From positions 124,001-188,000 of the forward strand of contig CADCIH010000001.1 in assembly GCA_902801465.1 (NCBI GenBank): DNA of 64,000 bases, written 5' to 3'. Shown piece by piece: positions 31,986-42,022 of this stretch. Every line of letters begins with the position of its first letter. Position 1 is the stretch's first letter. A model generated the notes under the pieces. That model was not told where the DNA came from and did no database searches. It saw only the letters and a list, made by a program, of their open reading frames with translations. Both the position numbers and the translations under genes were made by a program. The DNA is from an uncultured Bacteroidia bacterium (lineage in GTDB: Bacteria > Bacteroidota > Bacteroidia > Bacteroidales > F082).

Positions 31986-32933
31986 TTATCTCGGAAGCTT
32001 AATCTCATAGCTGTTACCTTGTGAAATGGTCAGTTTTTCGCTGCGGAGCCAAGGGTTGTAGTATTTGAGCATCTTGAGGTTGGTACCTTGTTCGATGGCG
32101 AAATCGGCCAGGTTTTCGATGGTCTCGGTGACCGTGATGGTCTTGTAATCAAGAGGTTGGTACCAGCCTTCGTCGCTGATGTGGAAGCCGTACTTGGCGG
32201 GGTTCTCGGTGATGAGCTTGAAGGCCAGGATGCGGTAGACATAGCGTTCGGTCTCGTTAGGCAGCAGCATGTCGTAGTACGAGTTGACGTGTTGTTCCTC
32301 GATGGTACGCGACACGCGTCCTCCGCCGCAGTTGTAAGCGGCTGCGGCCAAGGTCCAGCTGCCAAAGCGTTTGTAAAGGTCCTTGAGAAAACTGCAAGCG
32401 GCTTGGGTCTCCAATTCTTGGTTATAGCGCATATCGACTTCCTTGTAGATTTCCAGCCCGTATTGTTTGCCGGTGCCTTCGAGGAACTGCCAGAAGCCCA
32501 CGGCTTTGGAGGGGGAGACGGCGTTGGTGAGATCGCTTTCTATCATGGCGAGGTACTTGAAGTCCTCAGGGAGGTTGTTTCTCCTCATGATAGGTTCGAT
32601 GACGGGGAACCAACGGGTGGTCCTCTTCAGCAGCAGGATGGTGCTGGCATGGCGGTATGAATTCACCAACAGCTCGCGCTCCAGGCTTTCGCGGACGTAG
32701 AAACGGTTCAACGGCACCTTTTCGCCGCAGAACTCCAGGGTCTCGGGCAGCTCGATGTCGTTCACATACTGAGCCATGTGGTCGAAGCTCAGCACATCGG
32801 GTTGAAGGCCGTCATAGAAGCCGCTGTCGTCTTCAGTAGTGGTATTTTGTGCGATGCTGAAGGTGAGGGCGGCTGTGACACCTATTAATATAATAGCGAA
32901 GCCGCAGGCAAGCAGTACGTTTCGTTTTCTCAT
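31986..32933 (-). CDS. membrane-bound lytic transglycosylase (MltD-like)
   Basis: 315 residues. The N-terminal membrane anchor (NVLLACGFAIILIGVTAALT) is followed by an SLT-type lysozyme-like domain with the catalytic Glu in YLAMIESDLTNAVSPS and the motifs AVGFWQFLEGTGKQYGL and AAAAYNCGGGRV. A short LysM-like tail (TVTETIENLADFAIEQG) may bind peptidoglycan. It cleaves glycan strands to 1,6-anhydro-MurNAc products, which fits the anmK gene found later in the window. The start at 32933 was chosen because the upstream open frame is a shadow of rfbC and runs through a word repeat. Confidence 0.9.
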   Translation of the reverse strand: MRKRNVLLACGFAIILIGVTAALTFSIAQNTTTEDDSGFYDGLQPDVLSFDHMAQYVNDIELPETLEFCGEKVPLNRFYVRESLERELLVNSYRHASTILLLKRTTRWFPVIEPIMRRNNLPEDFKYLAMIESDLTNAVSPSKAVGFWQFLEGTGKQYGLEIYKEVDMRYNQELETQAACSFLKDLYKRFGSWTLAAAAYNCGGGRVSRTIEEQHVNSYYDMLLPNETERYVYRILAFKLITENPAKYGFHISDEGWYQPLDYKTITVTETIENLADFAIEQGTNLKMLKYYNPWLRSEKLTISQGNSYEIKLPR

Positions 32934-32950
32934 ATATTCGTTCTTTTTAG

Positions 32951-32991
32951 TTTCCACTTTCCGTTTTCCGTTTTCCGTTTTCCGTTTTAAA
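32951..32991. repeat. half word repeat (TTTTCCG) between rfbC and lytic transglycosylase
   Basis: Four to five tandem TTTTCCG words; on the coding strand (minus) AACGGAAAACGGAAA begins immediately after the rfbC stop TAA. These are the same words as at 1469-1534 but with only one arm. Confidence 0.6.
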
Positions 32992-33529
32992 ATGGTGTGA
33001 CAAAGTCCTTGAACATGGGCGACACTTTGTCCTTTTCCGAGAGGATGGGGTTGTCGATGTTCCATTGGATGTTCAGGTCGGGGTCGTTCCACCGGAGGCT
33101 TCCTTCGGAGGCTTTGTGGTAGACGTTGGTGCATTTGTAGGTGAACACCGAGTGGTCTTCGAGGCACACGAAGCCATGGGCGAAGCCTTCGGGGATCCAG
33201 TACATGAACTTGTTGCCTTCGGTGAGTTCCACCGACTCCCACTGTCCGTAGGTGGGGGAGTCTTTGCGGAGGTCAACGGCCACATCCAAGACGGCGCCTT
33301 TTACCACGCGCACCAGTTTTCCTTGGGCGTAGGGTGGTTTTTGGAAGTGTAACCCACGAAGCACGCCTCGCATCGACTGTGACTCGTTGTCTTGCACAAA
33401 GGTCATGTCGAGTCCGTGTTCGAGGAATCGTTGACGGTTATAGCTCTCGAAGAAATATCCCCGTTCATCCAGAAACACGTCTGGCTTAATGATTAATAGG
33501 TCTTTTATTTTGGTCTCTATAATCTCCAT
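32987..33529 (-). CDS. rfbC: dTDP-4-dehydrorhamnose 3,5-epimerase
   Basis: 180 residues, typical RmlC size. The catalytic His61 is in RGLHFQKPP. Further family motifs are VRVVKGAVLDVAVDLR, YWIPEGFAHGFV and the Tyr/Asp network (FTYKCTNVYH). It epimerises the dTDP-sugar intermediate on the route to dTDP-L-rhamnose for surface polysaccharide. Other rml genes are not in the window, so the gene stands alone. It lies between lpdA and a lytic transglycosylase gene, all leftward, separated by word repeats. Confidence 0.95.
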   Translation of the reverse strand: MEIIETKIKDLLIIKPDVFLDERGYFFESYNRQRFLEHGLDMTFVQDNESQSMRGVLRGLHFQKPPYAQGKLVRVVKGAVLDVAVDLRKDSPTYGQWESVELTEGNKFMYWIPEGFAHGFVCLEDHSVFTYKCTNVYHKASEGSLRWNDPDLNIQWNIDNPILSEKDKVSPMFKDFVTPF

Positions 33530-33540
33530 AGTAGATTAAT

Positions 33541-33629
33541 TTGGAATGCGGAATTAGGAATTAGGAATGCGGAATTAACTTATGGGAACTACTAATTCCG
33601 CATTCCGCATTCCAAATTCCGCATTCTTC
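33541..33629. repeat. foldback word repeat (GGAATGCGGAATTA family)
   Basis: Left arm of GGAATGCGGAATTAGGAATTA words, spacer ACTTATGGGAACTACT, right arm of AATTCCGCATTCC words. The arms pair well. It sits exactly between the lpdA stop (33631) and the rfbC leader. Confidence 0.7.
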
Positions 33630-33630
33630 A

Positions 33631-35040
33631 TTAAAGATGAACACATTCGTTGTAGGCAGCTGCTGCCGCTTCCATGATGCCTTCGGACATGGTGGGGTGG
33701 GGGAACACGGCGTGGATGATGTCTTCGCCTTTGGCGCCCAGTTCACGGCAGAGCACGGCGGAGGCGACCATTTCGGTTACGTTGTCGCCGACCATGTGGC
33801 AGCCCAGCCAGTCGCCGGTCTTGGCGTCGAACACCACTTTGATGAATCCGTCTTTGTTTCCGGCCGCGGTGGCTTTACCCGAGGCGGTGAAGGGGAACTT
33901 GCCGATTTTCACTTCGTAGCCTGCGGCGATGGCTTTGGCTTCGCTGAGGCCAACGGAGGCGATTTCAGGGGTGGTATAGGTGCAGCCGGGGATGTTGGCA
34001 TAGTTCAGGGGTTTCGGGTCGAGGCCGCAGAGTTTCTCCACGCAGATGGTGGCTTCGTGGTCGGCTTTGTGGGCCAGGGCGGGACCGTGCACGATGTCGC
34101 CGATGGCATAGATGCCCGGCACGTTGGTGCGGTACCATTCGTCCACGTTGATCTTGCCGCGTTCGGTGGTGATGCCCAGGGTTTCCAGTCCGAGGTCGTC
34201 GATGTTGGTTTGCACGCCGACGGCGGAGAGCACGATGTCGGCTTCGACGGTCTTTTCGCCTCTCTTGGTGTTGATGGTGCAGATGCACTTCTCGCCGGAG
34301 GTGTCCACGTGGGTCACTGAGGCTTCGGTCATGACGGTCATCTTCAGTTTCTTGAAGGAGCGTTCCACTTGTTTCGATACGTCTTCGTCTTCGTTGGGCA
34401 CCACGTTGGGAAGGAACTCCACGAGGGTGACTTGGACGCCCATGCTAGTAAAGAAGAATGCGAACTCTGATCCGATGGCGCCTGAGCCCACCACGACCAT
34501 GCTCTCTGGGAGTTTGTCGAGGACGAGGGCTTGGCGATAGCCGATGATTTTCTTTCCGTCGATGGGTAGCGCGGGCAGTTCGCGGACGCGTGAGCCTGTG
34601 GCGAGGATGATGTGGTCGGCTTCATGCAGGGTGACGTTGCCTTCGGCGTCGGTGACGGAGACGCAATGCATTGCGTCTTTACCGTTGTCGGCGGTGAGGC
34701 GGCCATAGCCGTTTATTACCTCGACATTGTTTTTCTTGAGGAGGAACTGCACTCCTTTGCTCATGGTCTCGGCCACGCCGCGGCTGCGGGCGACGACGGC
34801 TTCCATGTCGGGTTTGGCTTCGCCATCCACTTTGATGCCGTAGTTCTCTGCGTGTTTGATGTAGTTATATACCTGAGCGCTTTTCAGCAGTGCCTTGGTG
34901 GGGATACAGCCCCAGTTGAGGCAGATGCCGCCCAGTTCGGCCTTTTCGACCACTGCGGTTTTCTTTCCAAGTTGTGATGCTCTGATGGCAGCCACGTAGC
35001 CTCCAGGGCCGCTGCCGATAACGATGACGTCGTATTTCAT
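33631..35040 (-). CDS. lpdA: dihydrolipoyl dehydrogenase
   Basis: 469 residues. The FAD-binding motif GSGPGGYVAA is near the N-terminus and the redox disulfide C40/C45 is in GGICLNWGCIPTKA. The NAD-binding motif is VVGSGAIGSEFA, and the C-terminal catalytic His/Glu pair is in FPHPTMSEGIMEA. It reoxidises lipoyl groups of 2-oxoacid dehydrogenases or the glycine cleavage system. Neither partner E1/E2 nor gcv genes are in the window, so the complex served cannot be told. A small membrane protein gene precedes it by 33 nt. Confidence 0.95.
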   Translation of the reverse strand: MKYDVIVIGSGPGGYVAAIRASQLGKKTAVVEKAELGGICLNWGCIPTKALLKSAQVYNYIKHAENYGIKVDGEAKPDMEAVVARSRGVAETMSKGVQFLLKKNNVEVINGYGRLTADNGKDAMHCVSVTDAEGNVTLHEADHIILATGSRVRELPALPIDGKKIIGYRQALVLDKLPESMVVVGSGAIGSEFAFFFTSMGVQVTLVEFLPNVVPNEDEDVSKQVERSFKKLKMTVMTEASVTHVDTSGEKCICTINTKRGEKTVEADIVLSAVGVQTNIDDLGLETLGITTERGKINVDEWYRTNVPGIYAIGDIVHGPALAHKADHEATICVEKLCGLDPKPLNYANIPGCTYTTPEIASVGLSEAKAIAAGYEVKIGKFPFTASGKATAAGNKDGFIKVVFDAKTGDWLGCHMVGDNVTEMVASAVLCRELGAKGEDIIHAVFPHPTMSEGIMEAAAAAYNECVHL

Positions 35041-35073
35041 TATTATAAAGTTTTAGAATTCAGAATATAGAAG

Positions 35074-35190
35074 TTAGGAGTCAGAATGTTTTTTATCGCT
35101 GATTCGTTTGATGATTTTGGCCAGGATTGCCCAGAGGACGAAGAAGCTGACCACGGCAAGAAACCAGACGGCAAACAGTTTTACGTACAT
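35074..35190 (-). CDS. 38-residue single-TM protein upstream of lpdA
   Basis: Begins MYVKLFAVWFLAVVSF; almost the first two thirds is one hydrophobic helix, followed by a basic tail (KIIKRISDKKH). A consensus -7 box lies about 22 nt upstream and the gene leads into lpdA. A start further upstream (35262) would precede the promoter. Function unknown; short, but position and promoter make it plausible. Confidence 0.5.
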   Translation of the reverse strand: MYVKLFAVWFLAVVSFFVLWAILAKIIKRISDKKHSDS

Positions 35191-35211
35191 ACCTATTAAT
35201 AATATAGGCTG

Positions 35212-35219
35212 CAAAAATA
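35212..35219 (-). promoter_or_regulatory. -7 box of the small membrane protein/lpdA unit
   Basis: The minus strand reads TATTTTTG. Confidence 0.5.
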
Positions 35220-35246
35220 CGAAAAAAGTATGATTTTTAGGGTTCC

Positions 35247-35280
35247 GTTGTAGGATTATCAAGATTTTTTCTTATGTTTG
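35247..35280 (+). promoter_or_regulatory. promoter of the 110-residue hypothetical gene
   Basis: -33-like GTTG (35247-35250), 22 nt spacer, -7 TATGTTTG (35273-35280). The start codon is 25 nt downstream. Confidence 0.55.
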
Positions 35281-35305
35281 TACCCAGATAACTAAATTTG
35301 AGCTT

Positions 35306-35638
35306 ATGAATTACGACACCAACCCCGTTCAACTCCTTTATAATGACGAGGAGTTAAGAGAAAGAATCAACTTGGTGATGTCGGGCCGCGACCACACCAC
35401 GGGCATCACTTTTGTCAACTTGTGCTATCAGGTCATGCAGATGGCGTTTCAGGAGCATCAGGTGAAGAAGGCTGATGAGAACACCACCATCACCAGTGAA
35501 GAGTTGTCGGCCGACGACCAAGTTCGTGTGAGCCGGATTCTTTGGGAGCTCATTTGGGACCACAAGGTATTTTTGCTTTTCGGTCGCAGTGAGTTGCTTG
35601 GCTTGAGCAATGGTGAGGATCGGTTTGTCAAGTACTAG
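35306..35638 (+). CDS. hypothetical protein
   Basis: 110 residues, acidic and mostly helical, soluble (LLYNDEELRERINLVMSG, VSRILWELIWDHKVFLLFG). No family recognised and no signal peptide. It has its own promoter and is followed by a strong terminator about 105 nt downstream, so it is a single-gene unit next to the ribosomal superoperon. Confidence 0.7.
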   Translation: MNYDTNPVQLLYNDEELRERINLVMSGRDHTTGITFVNLCYQVMQMAFQEHQVKKADENTTITSEELSADDQVRVSRILWELIWDHKVFLLFGRSELLGLSNGEDRFVKY

Positions 35639-35743
35639 AATTGAGTTGTCACGAATTAGAGAAGTAGAGAAGTAGAGATTTTTGAGGTTTAGAGATATTT
35701 TTTTCTACAGAAAATCGTTATTTGATATTGATTTTTTTATGAG

Positions 35744-35792
35744 ACATCCCATCAAAAACCGAGTTTTTCGGGCTTGATGGGATGTTTTTTTC
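35744..35792 (+). terminator. terminator after the hypothetical gene
   Basis: ACATCCCATCAA pairs perfectly with TTGATGGGATGT, with a second small stem inside, and TTTTTTTT follows. The remaining 35639-35743 stretch holds no gene. Confidence 0.9.
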
Positions 35793-35893
35793 GTCTTAGA
35801 GAGAGTTCTTTTCCGTGGTTCAATCATTTAAAATATTGATAATCAATTAAATAAATGATTATTAAAATTTTCAAAAAAATTTACGGAAAAGTG

Positions 35894-35923
35894 TTGTCGG
35901 TAAAAGAAATTGTTGTACTTTTG
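35894..35923 (+). promoter_or_regulatory. promoter of the str/ribosomal superoperon
   Basis: -33 TTG (35894-35896), 19 nt spacer, -7 TACTTTTG (35916-35923). A very AT-rich stretch precedes it (35830-35880), which could act as an UP element. The first start codon is 273 nt downstream. Confidence 0.75.
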
Positions 35924-36196
35924 CGCCGCTGAATTAGTGAAAGGTTTATCCTTTTGAATAGATATGGTCAGGGACCTGATAATTAAACCATCATAGGTCT
36001 CTGCACGATGCGGGCGAAAGTGCCTTAGGAAATGGAAGCATCGTGGGTTTATAGACTTCAGGCCTGCATTATGGCCGAATGTTTTCCCTGACTACATCTT
36101 GAAAAATCGTGGATCTTGAGCTGTGTTCAGCTTGAGCAAAGAAATATTGTCCAAAAAATAGGATTAAAAACAAACAGTTAAACAAATTCTAACAAA
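35924..36196 (+). ncRNA. structured leader RNA of rpsL (candidate)
   Basis: About 265 nt without an open frame between the promoter and rpsL. It is closed by an 8-bp perfect pairing GTCAGGGA (35967-35974) with TCCCTGAC (36085-36092), extendable by two pairs. Inside are GTCT/AGAC (35997-36000/36053-36056), CACGATGC/GCATCGTG (36004-36011/36038-36045) and GGCC/GGCC (36061-36064/36073-36076). A separate hairpin AGCTG/CAGCT lies at about 36119-36132. A multi-branched fold like this before ribosomal genes suggests an autoregulatory leader bound by a ribosomal protein, or an attenuator. I do not recognise it as a named family. Confidence 0.6.
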
Positions 36197-36586
36197 ATGC
36201 CGACTATTCAACAATTAGTGCGCAAAGGGCGCCAGAAATTGATCGACAAGAGCAAGTCTCCGGCTTTGGATTCATGCCCTCAGCGTCGCGGTGTATGCGT
36301 TCGTGTTTACACGACCACTCCTAAGAAGCCTAACTCAGCCATGAGAAAGGTGGCCAGGGTTCGTCTGACCAACCAGAAGGAAGTGAACGCTTACATTCCG
36401 GGCGAAGGCCACAATCTGCAGGAGCACTCTATCGTGATGATCAGAGGCGGCCGTGTTAAGGATCTTCCGGGTGTCCGCTATCACATTATCCGTGGAGCTT
36501 TGGATACCAGTGGTGTTGATGGACGCCGTCAGCGCAGATCCAAGTACGGAGCCAAGAGACCTAAAAAAGCAGCCGTTAAGAAGTAA
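36197..36586 (+). CDS. rpsL: 30S ribosomal protein S12
   Basis: 129 residues. The streptomycin-relevant loops are wild type: [12 protein letters not shown] with Lys43/Lys44, and [13 protein letters not shown] with Lys88. S12 sits at the decoding centre of the 30S subunit. It is first gene of the superoperon, 32 nt before rpsG, and is preceded by a long structured leader. Confidence 0.98.
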   Translation: MPTIQQLVRKGRQKLIDKSKSPALDSCPQRRGVCVRVYTTTPKKPNSAMRKVARVRLTNQKEVNAYIPGEGHNLQEHSIVMIRGGRVKDLPGVRYHIIRGALDTSGVDGRRQRRSKYGAKRPKKAAVKK

Positions 36587-36618
36587 GAGGCAAGTAAACA
36601 ATTAAGACTTTTTGAGAA

Positions 36619-37086
36619 ATGAGAAAAGCGAAACCAAAAAAGAGAATCATCCTTCCGGATCCGAAGTACAATGACGTGCAGGTCACGAAATTCGTGAACA
36701 ACATCATGCTCAAAGGAAAGAAGAATCTGGCTTATGAGATTTTCTACGAAGCTATGGACATCATCGAGGAGAAGCTCGGTGAGAATCCTGTCGAGGTGTG
36801 GAAGAAGGCTCTTGCCAACGTCACTCCTCAGGTCGAGGTCCGCAGCCGCCGTATCGGTGGTGCCACCTTCCAGATTCCTTCAGAGATCCGTCCTGCCCGT
36901 AAGCAGAGCATCGGCATGAAGAACCTGATCAACTACGCTCGTAAACGTCACGAGAAGTCGATGGCCCTGAAGCTCGCTTCAGAGATCATGCAAGCCTACA
37001 AGGAAGAGGGTGCAGCCTTCAAGAAGAAGGAGGAGATCCACCGTATGGCCGATGCCAACAAGGCCTTCTCGCACTTCAGATTCTAA
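36619..37086 (+). CDS. rpsG: 30S ribosomal protein S7
   Basis: 155 residues, normal length. Typical features include [14 protein letters not shown] at the start and [16 protein letters not shown] and RPARKQ in the middle. It organises the 3' major domain (head) of 16S rRNA. In many bacteria S7 represses the str operon. 23 nt before fusA. Confidence 0.98.
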   Translation: MRKAKPKKRIILPDPKYNDVQVTKFVNNIMLKGKKNLAYEIFYEAMDIIEEKLGENPVEVWKKALANVTPQVEVRSRRIGGATFQIPSEIRPARKQSIGMKNLINYARKRHEKSMALKLASEIMQAYKEEGAAFKKKEEIHRMADANKAFSHFRF

Positions 37087-37109
37087 TTTTAGAAAGGGTT
37101 AAGAAACAG

Positions 37110-39230
37110 ATGGCAAACGTCACCGCAAATATGAACAACCTCAGCCTCACTCGTAATATCGGCATCATGGCCCACATCGATGCTGGTAAGACGACTACGA
37201 CCGAGCGTATCCTCTATTATACGGGACGCAGCCATAAGATCGGTGAGGTCCACGACGGCGCCGCCACCATGGATTGGATGGTCCAGGAGCAGGAACGTGG
37301 CATCACCATCACCTCTGCCGCTACCACGGTGTTCTGGCACCTTAACAACGAGGCATACAAGATCAACATCATTGACACTCCAGGTCATGTCGATTTCACT
37401 GTTGAGGTGGAGCGCTCGCTTCGCGTTCTCGACGGTGCCATCGCCATTTTCTGTGCTGTCGGTGGTGTGGAGCCTCAGTCGGAAACCGTTTGGCGTCAGG
37501 CGAACAAGTATAAAGTGCCGCGCATTTGCTTTGTGAACAAGATGGACCGCGCGGGTGCCGATTATTTCAAGGTCATGGACCAGATCCGTGAACGCTTGCA
37601 CGGCAACCCCATCCCGCTCCAGCTCCCCATCGGCGTCGAAGATACCTTCGTCGGCGTGGTGGATTTGATCAAGAACAAGGCGTTTGTGTGGGACGAGGAA
37701 GACAACGGGTCGCATTACAAAGAGGTGGCGATTCCCGAGGAGATGAAAGAGGATGTGGCCAAGTACCGCTCCATGATCATCGAGGGTGCCGCCGAGGACA
37801 ACGAGGCCCTATTTGAGAAGTTCATGGATGATCCCGACAGCATCACCGAGCAGGAGTTGATCGACCAGATCCGCAAGGAGACTTTGAGTCTGAACATCTG
37901 CCCTGTGTTCTGCGGCGCTTCGTTCAAGAACAAGGGTGTGCAGATGTTGCTTGACGCCATCGTCAACTATCTGCCCAGCCCGTTGGATGTCGACCATGTG
38001 ACCGGCATCAACCCCAAGACCGAACAAGAGGAGATTCGCAAGGCCGACCCGAAAGAGCCGTTCTGCGCTTTGGCATTCAAGATTGCCACTGATCCCTTTG
38101 TCGGTCGTCTTTGTTTCTTCCGCGTCTATTCAGGCACATTGAAAGCCGGCGAGACCGTTTTGAACACTGGCACGGGCAAGCGCGAGCGCATTGCCAAGAT
38201 CGTTCAGATGCATGCCAACAAGCAGAATCCCCTGGAAGAGATCTCTGCGGGCGACATCGGCGCTGCCATCGGGTTCAAGGCCATCCGCACAGGCGACACC
38301 TTGACCGTCGAGAACAAGCCATTGGTCCTCGAGAACATCAAGTTCCCCGACCCGGTGGTGAATGTGGCGGTTGAGCCCAAGACAACAGCAGACATTGAAA
38401 AGATGGAAGTCTCCCTGGCCAAGTTGGTCGAGGAAGATCCCACTTTGTTCGTCCATCTCGATGAAAACTCGGGACAAACCATTCTCTCAGGAATGGGCGA
38501 ATTACACCTTGATATCATTATCGACCGTCTCAGAAGAGAATTTGGCATAGAAGTCAACCAGGGTCGTCCACAGGTCGCATACAAGGAAACCTTTACACTC
38601 ACAATTCAGCACCGTGAAGTCTATAAAAAACAGACCGGTGGCAAGGGTAGATTCGCTGATATCGAGTTCACGATGGGTCCAGCTGACGAGGGAGTCGTCG
38701 GGCTTCAGTTCGTTGATGAAGTCAAGAACGGTGCCATCCCGCGAGAATTCATTCAAGCCATTGAGAAGGGCTTCAAGGGAGCCTTGTCCAATGGTGTGCT
38801 GGCAGGGTTCCCTGTCGAAAACGCCAAGGTCGTCGTCACCGATGGTTCGTTCCATCCGGTTGACAGCGACGCGCTCTCGTTCGAATCGGCCGCGCGCATC
38901 GGTTTCAAGGAGGCTGGCCTCAAGGCCGGAGCTGTCCTTACCGAGCCGATCATGCGTGTCGAGATCCATTGCCCTGACGAGTACATTGGTGACGTCACGG
39001 GTGATTTGAACAAAAAGAGGTCCATTCTGCGCGAGGTCGCAGCCGACATGGGCTTTCAGGTTATCAAGGCGGATGTGCCGCTGGCGGAGATGTTCGGATA
39101 CATCACCACCCTGCGCTCGATCACTTCGGGCCGTGCCACGTTCAACATGGAGTTCAGCCATTACGCCCCGGTGCCTGACGCTCTTGCCGACATTGTGATC
39201 AAGAAAGCGAAAGGATTGTATTTTATATAA
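37110..39230 (+). CDS. fusA: elongation factor G
   Basis: 706 residues. The GTPase motifs are [10 protein letters not shown] (G1, about 21-30), IDTPGHVDF (G3) and NKMDRAGAD (G4). Domains II-V follow to the end ([10 protein letters not shown]...VPDALADIV). It drives tRNA-mRNA translocation. The tuf gene that follows fusA in many bacteria is absent: rpsJ comes next after 31 nt, as is usual in Bacteroidota. Confidence 0.98.
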   Translation: MANVTANMNNLSLTRNIGIMAHIDAGKTTTTERILYYTGRSHKIGEVHDGAATMDWMVQEQERGITITSAATTVFWHLNNEAYKINIIDTPGHVDFTVEVERSLRVLDGAIAIFCAVGGVEPQSETVWRQANKYKVPRICFVNKMDRAGADYFKVMDQIRERLHGNPIPLQLPIGVEDTFVGVVDLIKNKAFVWDEEDNGSHYKEVAIPEEMKEDVAKYRSMIIEGAAEDNEALFEKFMDDPDSITEQELIDQIRKETLSLNICPVFCGASFKNKGVQMLLDAIVNYLPSPLDVDHVTGINPKTEQEEIRKADPKEPFCALAFKIATDPFVGRLCFFRVYSGTLKAGETVLNTGTGKRERIAKIVQMHANKQNPLEEISAGDIGAAIGFKAIRTGDTLTVENKPLVLENIKFPDPVVNVAVEPKTTADIEKMEVSLAKLVEEDPTLFVHLDENSGQTILSGMGELHLDIIIDRLRREFGIEVNQGRPQVAYKETFTLTIQHREVYKKQTGGKGRFADIEFTMGPADEGVVGLQFVDEVKNGAIPREFIQAIEKGFKGALSNGVLAGFPVENAKVVVTDGSFHPVDSDALSFESAARIGFKEAGLKAGAVLTEPIMRVEIHCPDEYIGDVTGDLNKKRSILREVAADMGFQVIKADVPLAEMFGYITTLRSITSGRATFNMEFSHYAPVPDALADIVIKKAKGLYFI

Positions 39231-39261
39231 GAAAAGACAAACTAATTAATAATTAACTATT

Positions 39262-39567
39262 GTGAGCCAGAGAATTAGAATTAAATTGAAGTCACACGAT
39301 CACAACTTGGTTGACAAGTCGGCCCAGAAGATCGTGAACACTATTAAGTTGACTGGAGCAGTTGTCAGTGGTCCCATTCCGCTGCCTACGAACAAGAAGA
39401 TCTACACCGTGCTGCGTTCGACTTTCGTTCACAAGAAATCGAGAGAGCAGTTCGAGCTTTCGACCTACAAGCGTTTGCTCGACATCTACAACTCGACTTC
39501 ACAGACGATTGACGCATTGATGAAACTGGAGCTCCCCAGCGGTGTGGAAGTGGAAATCAAATTGTAA
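39262..39567 (+). CDS. rpsJ: 30S ribosomal protein S10
   Basis: 101 residues. It starts with GTG, not ATG ([13 protein letters not shown] follows, the standard S10 N-terminus). S10 is a head protein of the 30S subunit and, as NusE, a transcription antitermination factor. First gene of the S10 part of the superoperon. Confidence 0.97.
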   Translation: MSQRIRIKLKSHDHNLVDKSAQKIVNTIKLTGAVVSGPIPLPTNKKIYTVLRSTFVHKKSREQFELSTYKRLLDIYNSTSQTIDALMKLELPSGVEVEIKL

Positions 39568-39606
39568 AACAAACTATCTAGTACAAAAAATTAAAGCTAA
39601 GTAGCA

Positions 39607-40236
39607 ATGTCAGGATTACTAGGAAAAAAGATTGGGATGACGAGCATCTACGATGAGAGCGGCAAGATGATTCCGGTTACGGTCATCGAGGCTGGTCCGT
39701 GCGTGGTCACCCAAGTCAGAACAAAGGAAAATGACGGTTATGACGCTATCCAGTTGGGTTTCGACGAGAAGAAGTTGAAGAACACTTCGAAGGCTGAGCA
39801 AGGTCACTTTGCCAAGGCCGGTACTACTCCCAAGAAGCTGGTGCGCGAATTTTCACGTTTCGAGCAAGGCCACAGAAAACAATTAGGCGAAACGTTAACC
39901 GTTGACGTCTTCATGGAAGGCGAGTTTGTGGATGTCAGTGGCATCAGCAAAGGTAAAGGCTTCCAGGGCGTTGTGAAACGTCATCATTTCAATGGCGTTG
40001 GTCAAGCAACTCACGGTCAGCACAACCGTTTGAGAAAACCGGGTTCCATCGGTGCTTGCGCATATCCTTCGAGAGTGTTCAAGGGTTTGCGTATGGCTGG
40101 TCAGATGGGCAACCATAAGGTAAAAGTCACGAACTTGCAGATCGTGAAGATCGATGCAAGCAGAAATTTGTTGGTGGTAAAGGGCGCCGTTCCGGGCCAC
40201 AATAACGGATATTTAATGATTGAGAGATGGAGCTAA
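39607..40236 (+). CDS. rplC: 50S ribosomal protein L3
   Basis: 209 residues beginning [16 protein letters not shown]. It contains the conserved loop [20 protein letters not shown], where Gln is methylated in some bacteria. L3 nucleates 50S assembly near the peptidyl transferase centre. The stop overlaps the start of rplD by 10 nt. Confidence 0.98.
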   Translation: MSGLLGKKIGMTSIYDESGKMIPVTVIEAGPCVVTQVRTKENDGYDAIQLGFDEKKLKNTSKAEQGHFAKAGTTPKKLVREFSRFEQGHRKQLGETLTVDVFMEGEFVDVSGISKGKGFQGVVKRHHFNGVGQATHGQHNRLRKPGSIGACAYPSRVFKGLRMAGQMGNHKVKVTNLQIVKIDASRNLLVVKGAVPGHNNGYLMIERWS

Positions 40237-40853
40237 CAGTTTATAACATCAAAGGCGAAGACACTGGCCGTAAGGTGCAGCTGAATGACAACATTTACGC
40301 TATTGAGCCTAACGAGCATGTCATGTATCTGGCAGTGAAGCAATACCTCGCTGACCAGCGTCAAGGAACGCACAAGTCGAAGGAGCGCAGCGAGCTCTCC
40401 GGCAGCACCCGCAAATTGTTCCGTCAGAAGGGTACCGGTGGTGCTCGTCGTGGCGACATCAACTCTCCTTTGCTGAGAGGTGGTGCCCGCGTGTTCGGCC
40501 CCAAGCCCCGCGACTATAGTTTCAAACTGAATAAGAAGGTCAAGGCCCTCGCACGTCGTTCGGCCCTCACCTGCAAGGTCAATGATAACGAGATCGTCAT
40601 CGTCGAGGACTTCAGCTTTGAGGAAATCAAGACGAAGCAGATGGTCAGCATTCTTGACAACTTCAAGGTCAATGGCAAGAGAAACATGTTTGTGTTTGCC
40701 GAGCCCAACCGCAACGTGGTGCTTTCGGCCCGCAACATCCAGCGCACTCAAGTCGCTTTGGCCCGTAACCTGAACACTTATGATATTCTGAACGCCAAGA
40801 AGATCTTCATCACCGAGAGTGCTCTGAAGCCTATCGATGAGATCCTTGGATAA
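40227..40853 (+). CDS. rplD: 50S ribosomal protein L4
   Basis: 208 residues. The extended loop [20 protein letters not shown] lines the exit tunnel. In Escherichia coli L4 represses the S10 operon. It overlaps the end of rplC, indicating coupled translation. Confidence 0.98.
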   Translation: MELTVYNIKGEDTGRKVQLNDNIYAIEPNEHVMYLAVKQYLADQRQGTHKSKERSELSGSTRKLFRQKGTGGARRGDINSPLLRGGARVFGPKPRDYSFKLNKKVKALARRSALTCKVNDNEIVIVEDFSFEEIKTKQMVSILDNFKVNGKRNMFVFAEPNRNVVLSARNIQRTQVALARNLNTYDILNAKKIFITESALKPIDEILG

Positions 40854-40880
40854 TGTTTAACCTTAAAAACACGAAAAGAG

Positions 40881-41171
40881 ATGATTATCATACAGAAACC
40901 CGTCATCACTGAGAAGATGACCGCGATAAGCGAGAAGCTTAATCGTTATGCGTTCATTGTTGACAAGCGCGCCAACAAGCTTCAGATCAAGCAAGCCGTT
41001 GAGGCTCTCTATGGTGTGAAGGTTACCGCCGTCAACACGATGAATTACGAAGGAAAGTCAAAGTCACGCTACACCAAGAGCGGTGTCATCACTGGCAAGG
41101 CCAAGGACATCAAGAAGGCTGTTGTGACATTGGCTGAAGGTGAAACAATTGACTTTTTTAGCAGTATCTGA
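40881..41171 (+). CDS. rplW: 50S ribosomal protein L23
   Basis: 96 residues ([16 protein letters not shown] start, YRV-type loop [14 protein letters not shown]). It lies at the tunnel exit and docks trigger factor and SRP. 2 nt before rplB. Confidence 0.97.
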   Translation: MIIIQKPVITEKMTAISEKLNRYAFIVDKRANKLQIKQAVEALYGVKVTAVNTMNYEGKSKSRYTKSGVITGKAKDIKKAVVTLAEGETIDFFSSI

Positions 41172-41173
41172 TT

Positions 41174-41998
41174 ATGGCTTTAAAGAAATATAAACCTACG
41201 ACACCAGGTCAGCGTTTCAAGGTTTTGAGCGCATTTGACGAGATTACGACCGACAGACCGGAAAAGTCATTGCTGGCTCCGATGAAGAGCACCGGTGGAC
41301 GTAACTCCAGTGGTAAAATGACTGTTCGTTACAGAGGTGGCGGACACAAACAGAGATACAGAATCATCGACTTCAAGCGCGACAAGGACGGTATTCCAGG
41401 GATCGTGAAGACCATCGAGTACGACCCGAACCGCACTGCTCGCATCGCCTTGGTATTCTACAAGGATGGTGAGAAGCGTTACATCATCGCCCCCGCGGGC
41501 CTGAAGGTCGGTCAAGAGATCATGAGCGGCGCCGGTGTCCAGCCCAATGTTGGCAACACCCTGTTCCTCAGCGAGGTTCCGTTCGGTACCATTATTCACA
41601 ACATCGAGTTGCGCCCGGGCGAGGGTGCCAAGATGGCTCGCAGCGCCGGCAGCTATGCACAGCTGATGTCGCGTGAAGGCAAGTATGCCATCCTCCGCAT
41701 GCCCTCGGGTGAGACCCGTATGATTCTCCAGGCTTGCAAGGCTACCATCGGTTCGGTTTCGAACGGTGACCACAACCTTGAGAAGTCAGGTAAGGCAGGC
41801 CGTAGCCGTTGGCTGGGTCGTCGTCCCCACAACCGTGGTGTTGTCATGAACCCTGTCGATCACCCGATGGGTGGTGGTGAAGGTCGTGCTTCTGGCGGTC
41901 ATCCGCGTTCACGCAAGGGTTTGCCGGCAAAGGGCTACAAGACCCGTTCACCGAAGGCTGCCTCGAGCAAGTACATCATCGAAAGAAGAAAGAAGTAA
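41174..41998 (+). CDS. rplB: 50S ribosomal protein L2
   Basis: 274 residues. RNA-binding and C-terminal [17 protein letters not shown] motif, with the conserved His of HPMGGGEG needed for peptidyl transferase assembly. Joins 23S domains and the subunit interface. Confidence 0.98.
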   Translation: MALKKYKPTTPGQRFKVLSAFDEITTDRPEKSLLAPMKSTGGRNSSGKMTVRYRGGGHKQRYRIIDFKRDKDGIPGIVKTIEYDPNRTARIALVFYKDGEKRYIIAPAGLKVGQEIMSGAGVQPNVGNTLFLSEVPFGTIIHNIELRPGEGAKMARSAGSYAQLMSREGKYAILRMPSGETRMILQACKATIGSVSNGDHNLEKSGKAGRSRWLGRRPHNRGVVMNPVDHPMGGGEGRASGGHPRSRKGLPAKGYKTRSPKAASSKYIIERRKK

Positions 41999-42022
41999 TC
42001 ATCAGGAAAATCGCATAAAACT

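Noticed and set aside
32934..33242. N-terminal extension of the lytic transglycosylase
   Set aside because: The extended part is the shadow of rfbC in another frame and runs through a word repeat. The membrane anchor begins properly at 32933.
33637..34320. 227-codon plus-strand open frame opposite lpdA
   Set aside because: Gly/Val/His/Asp-rich shadow of the dehydrogenase gene, with no start context or domain.
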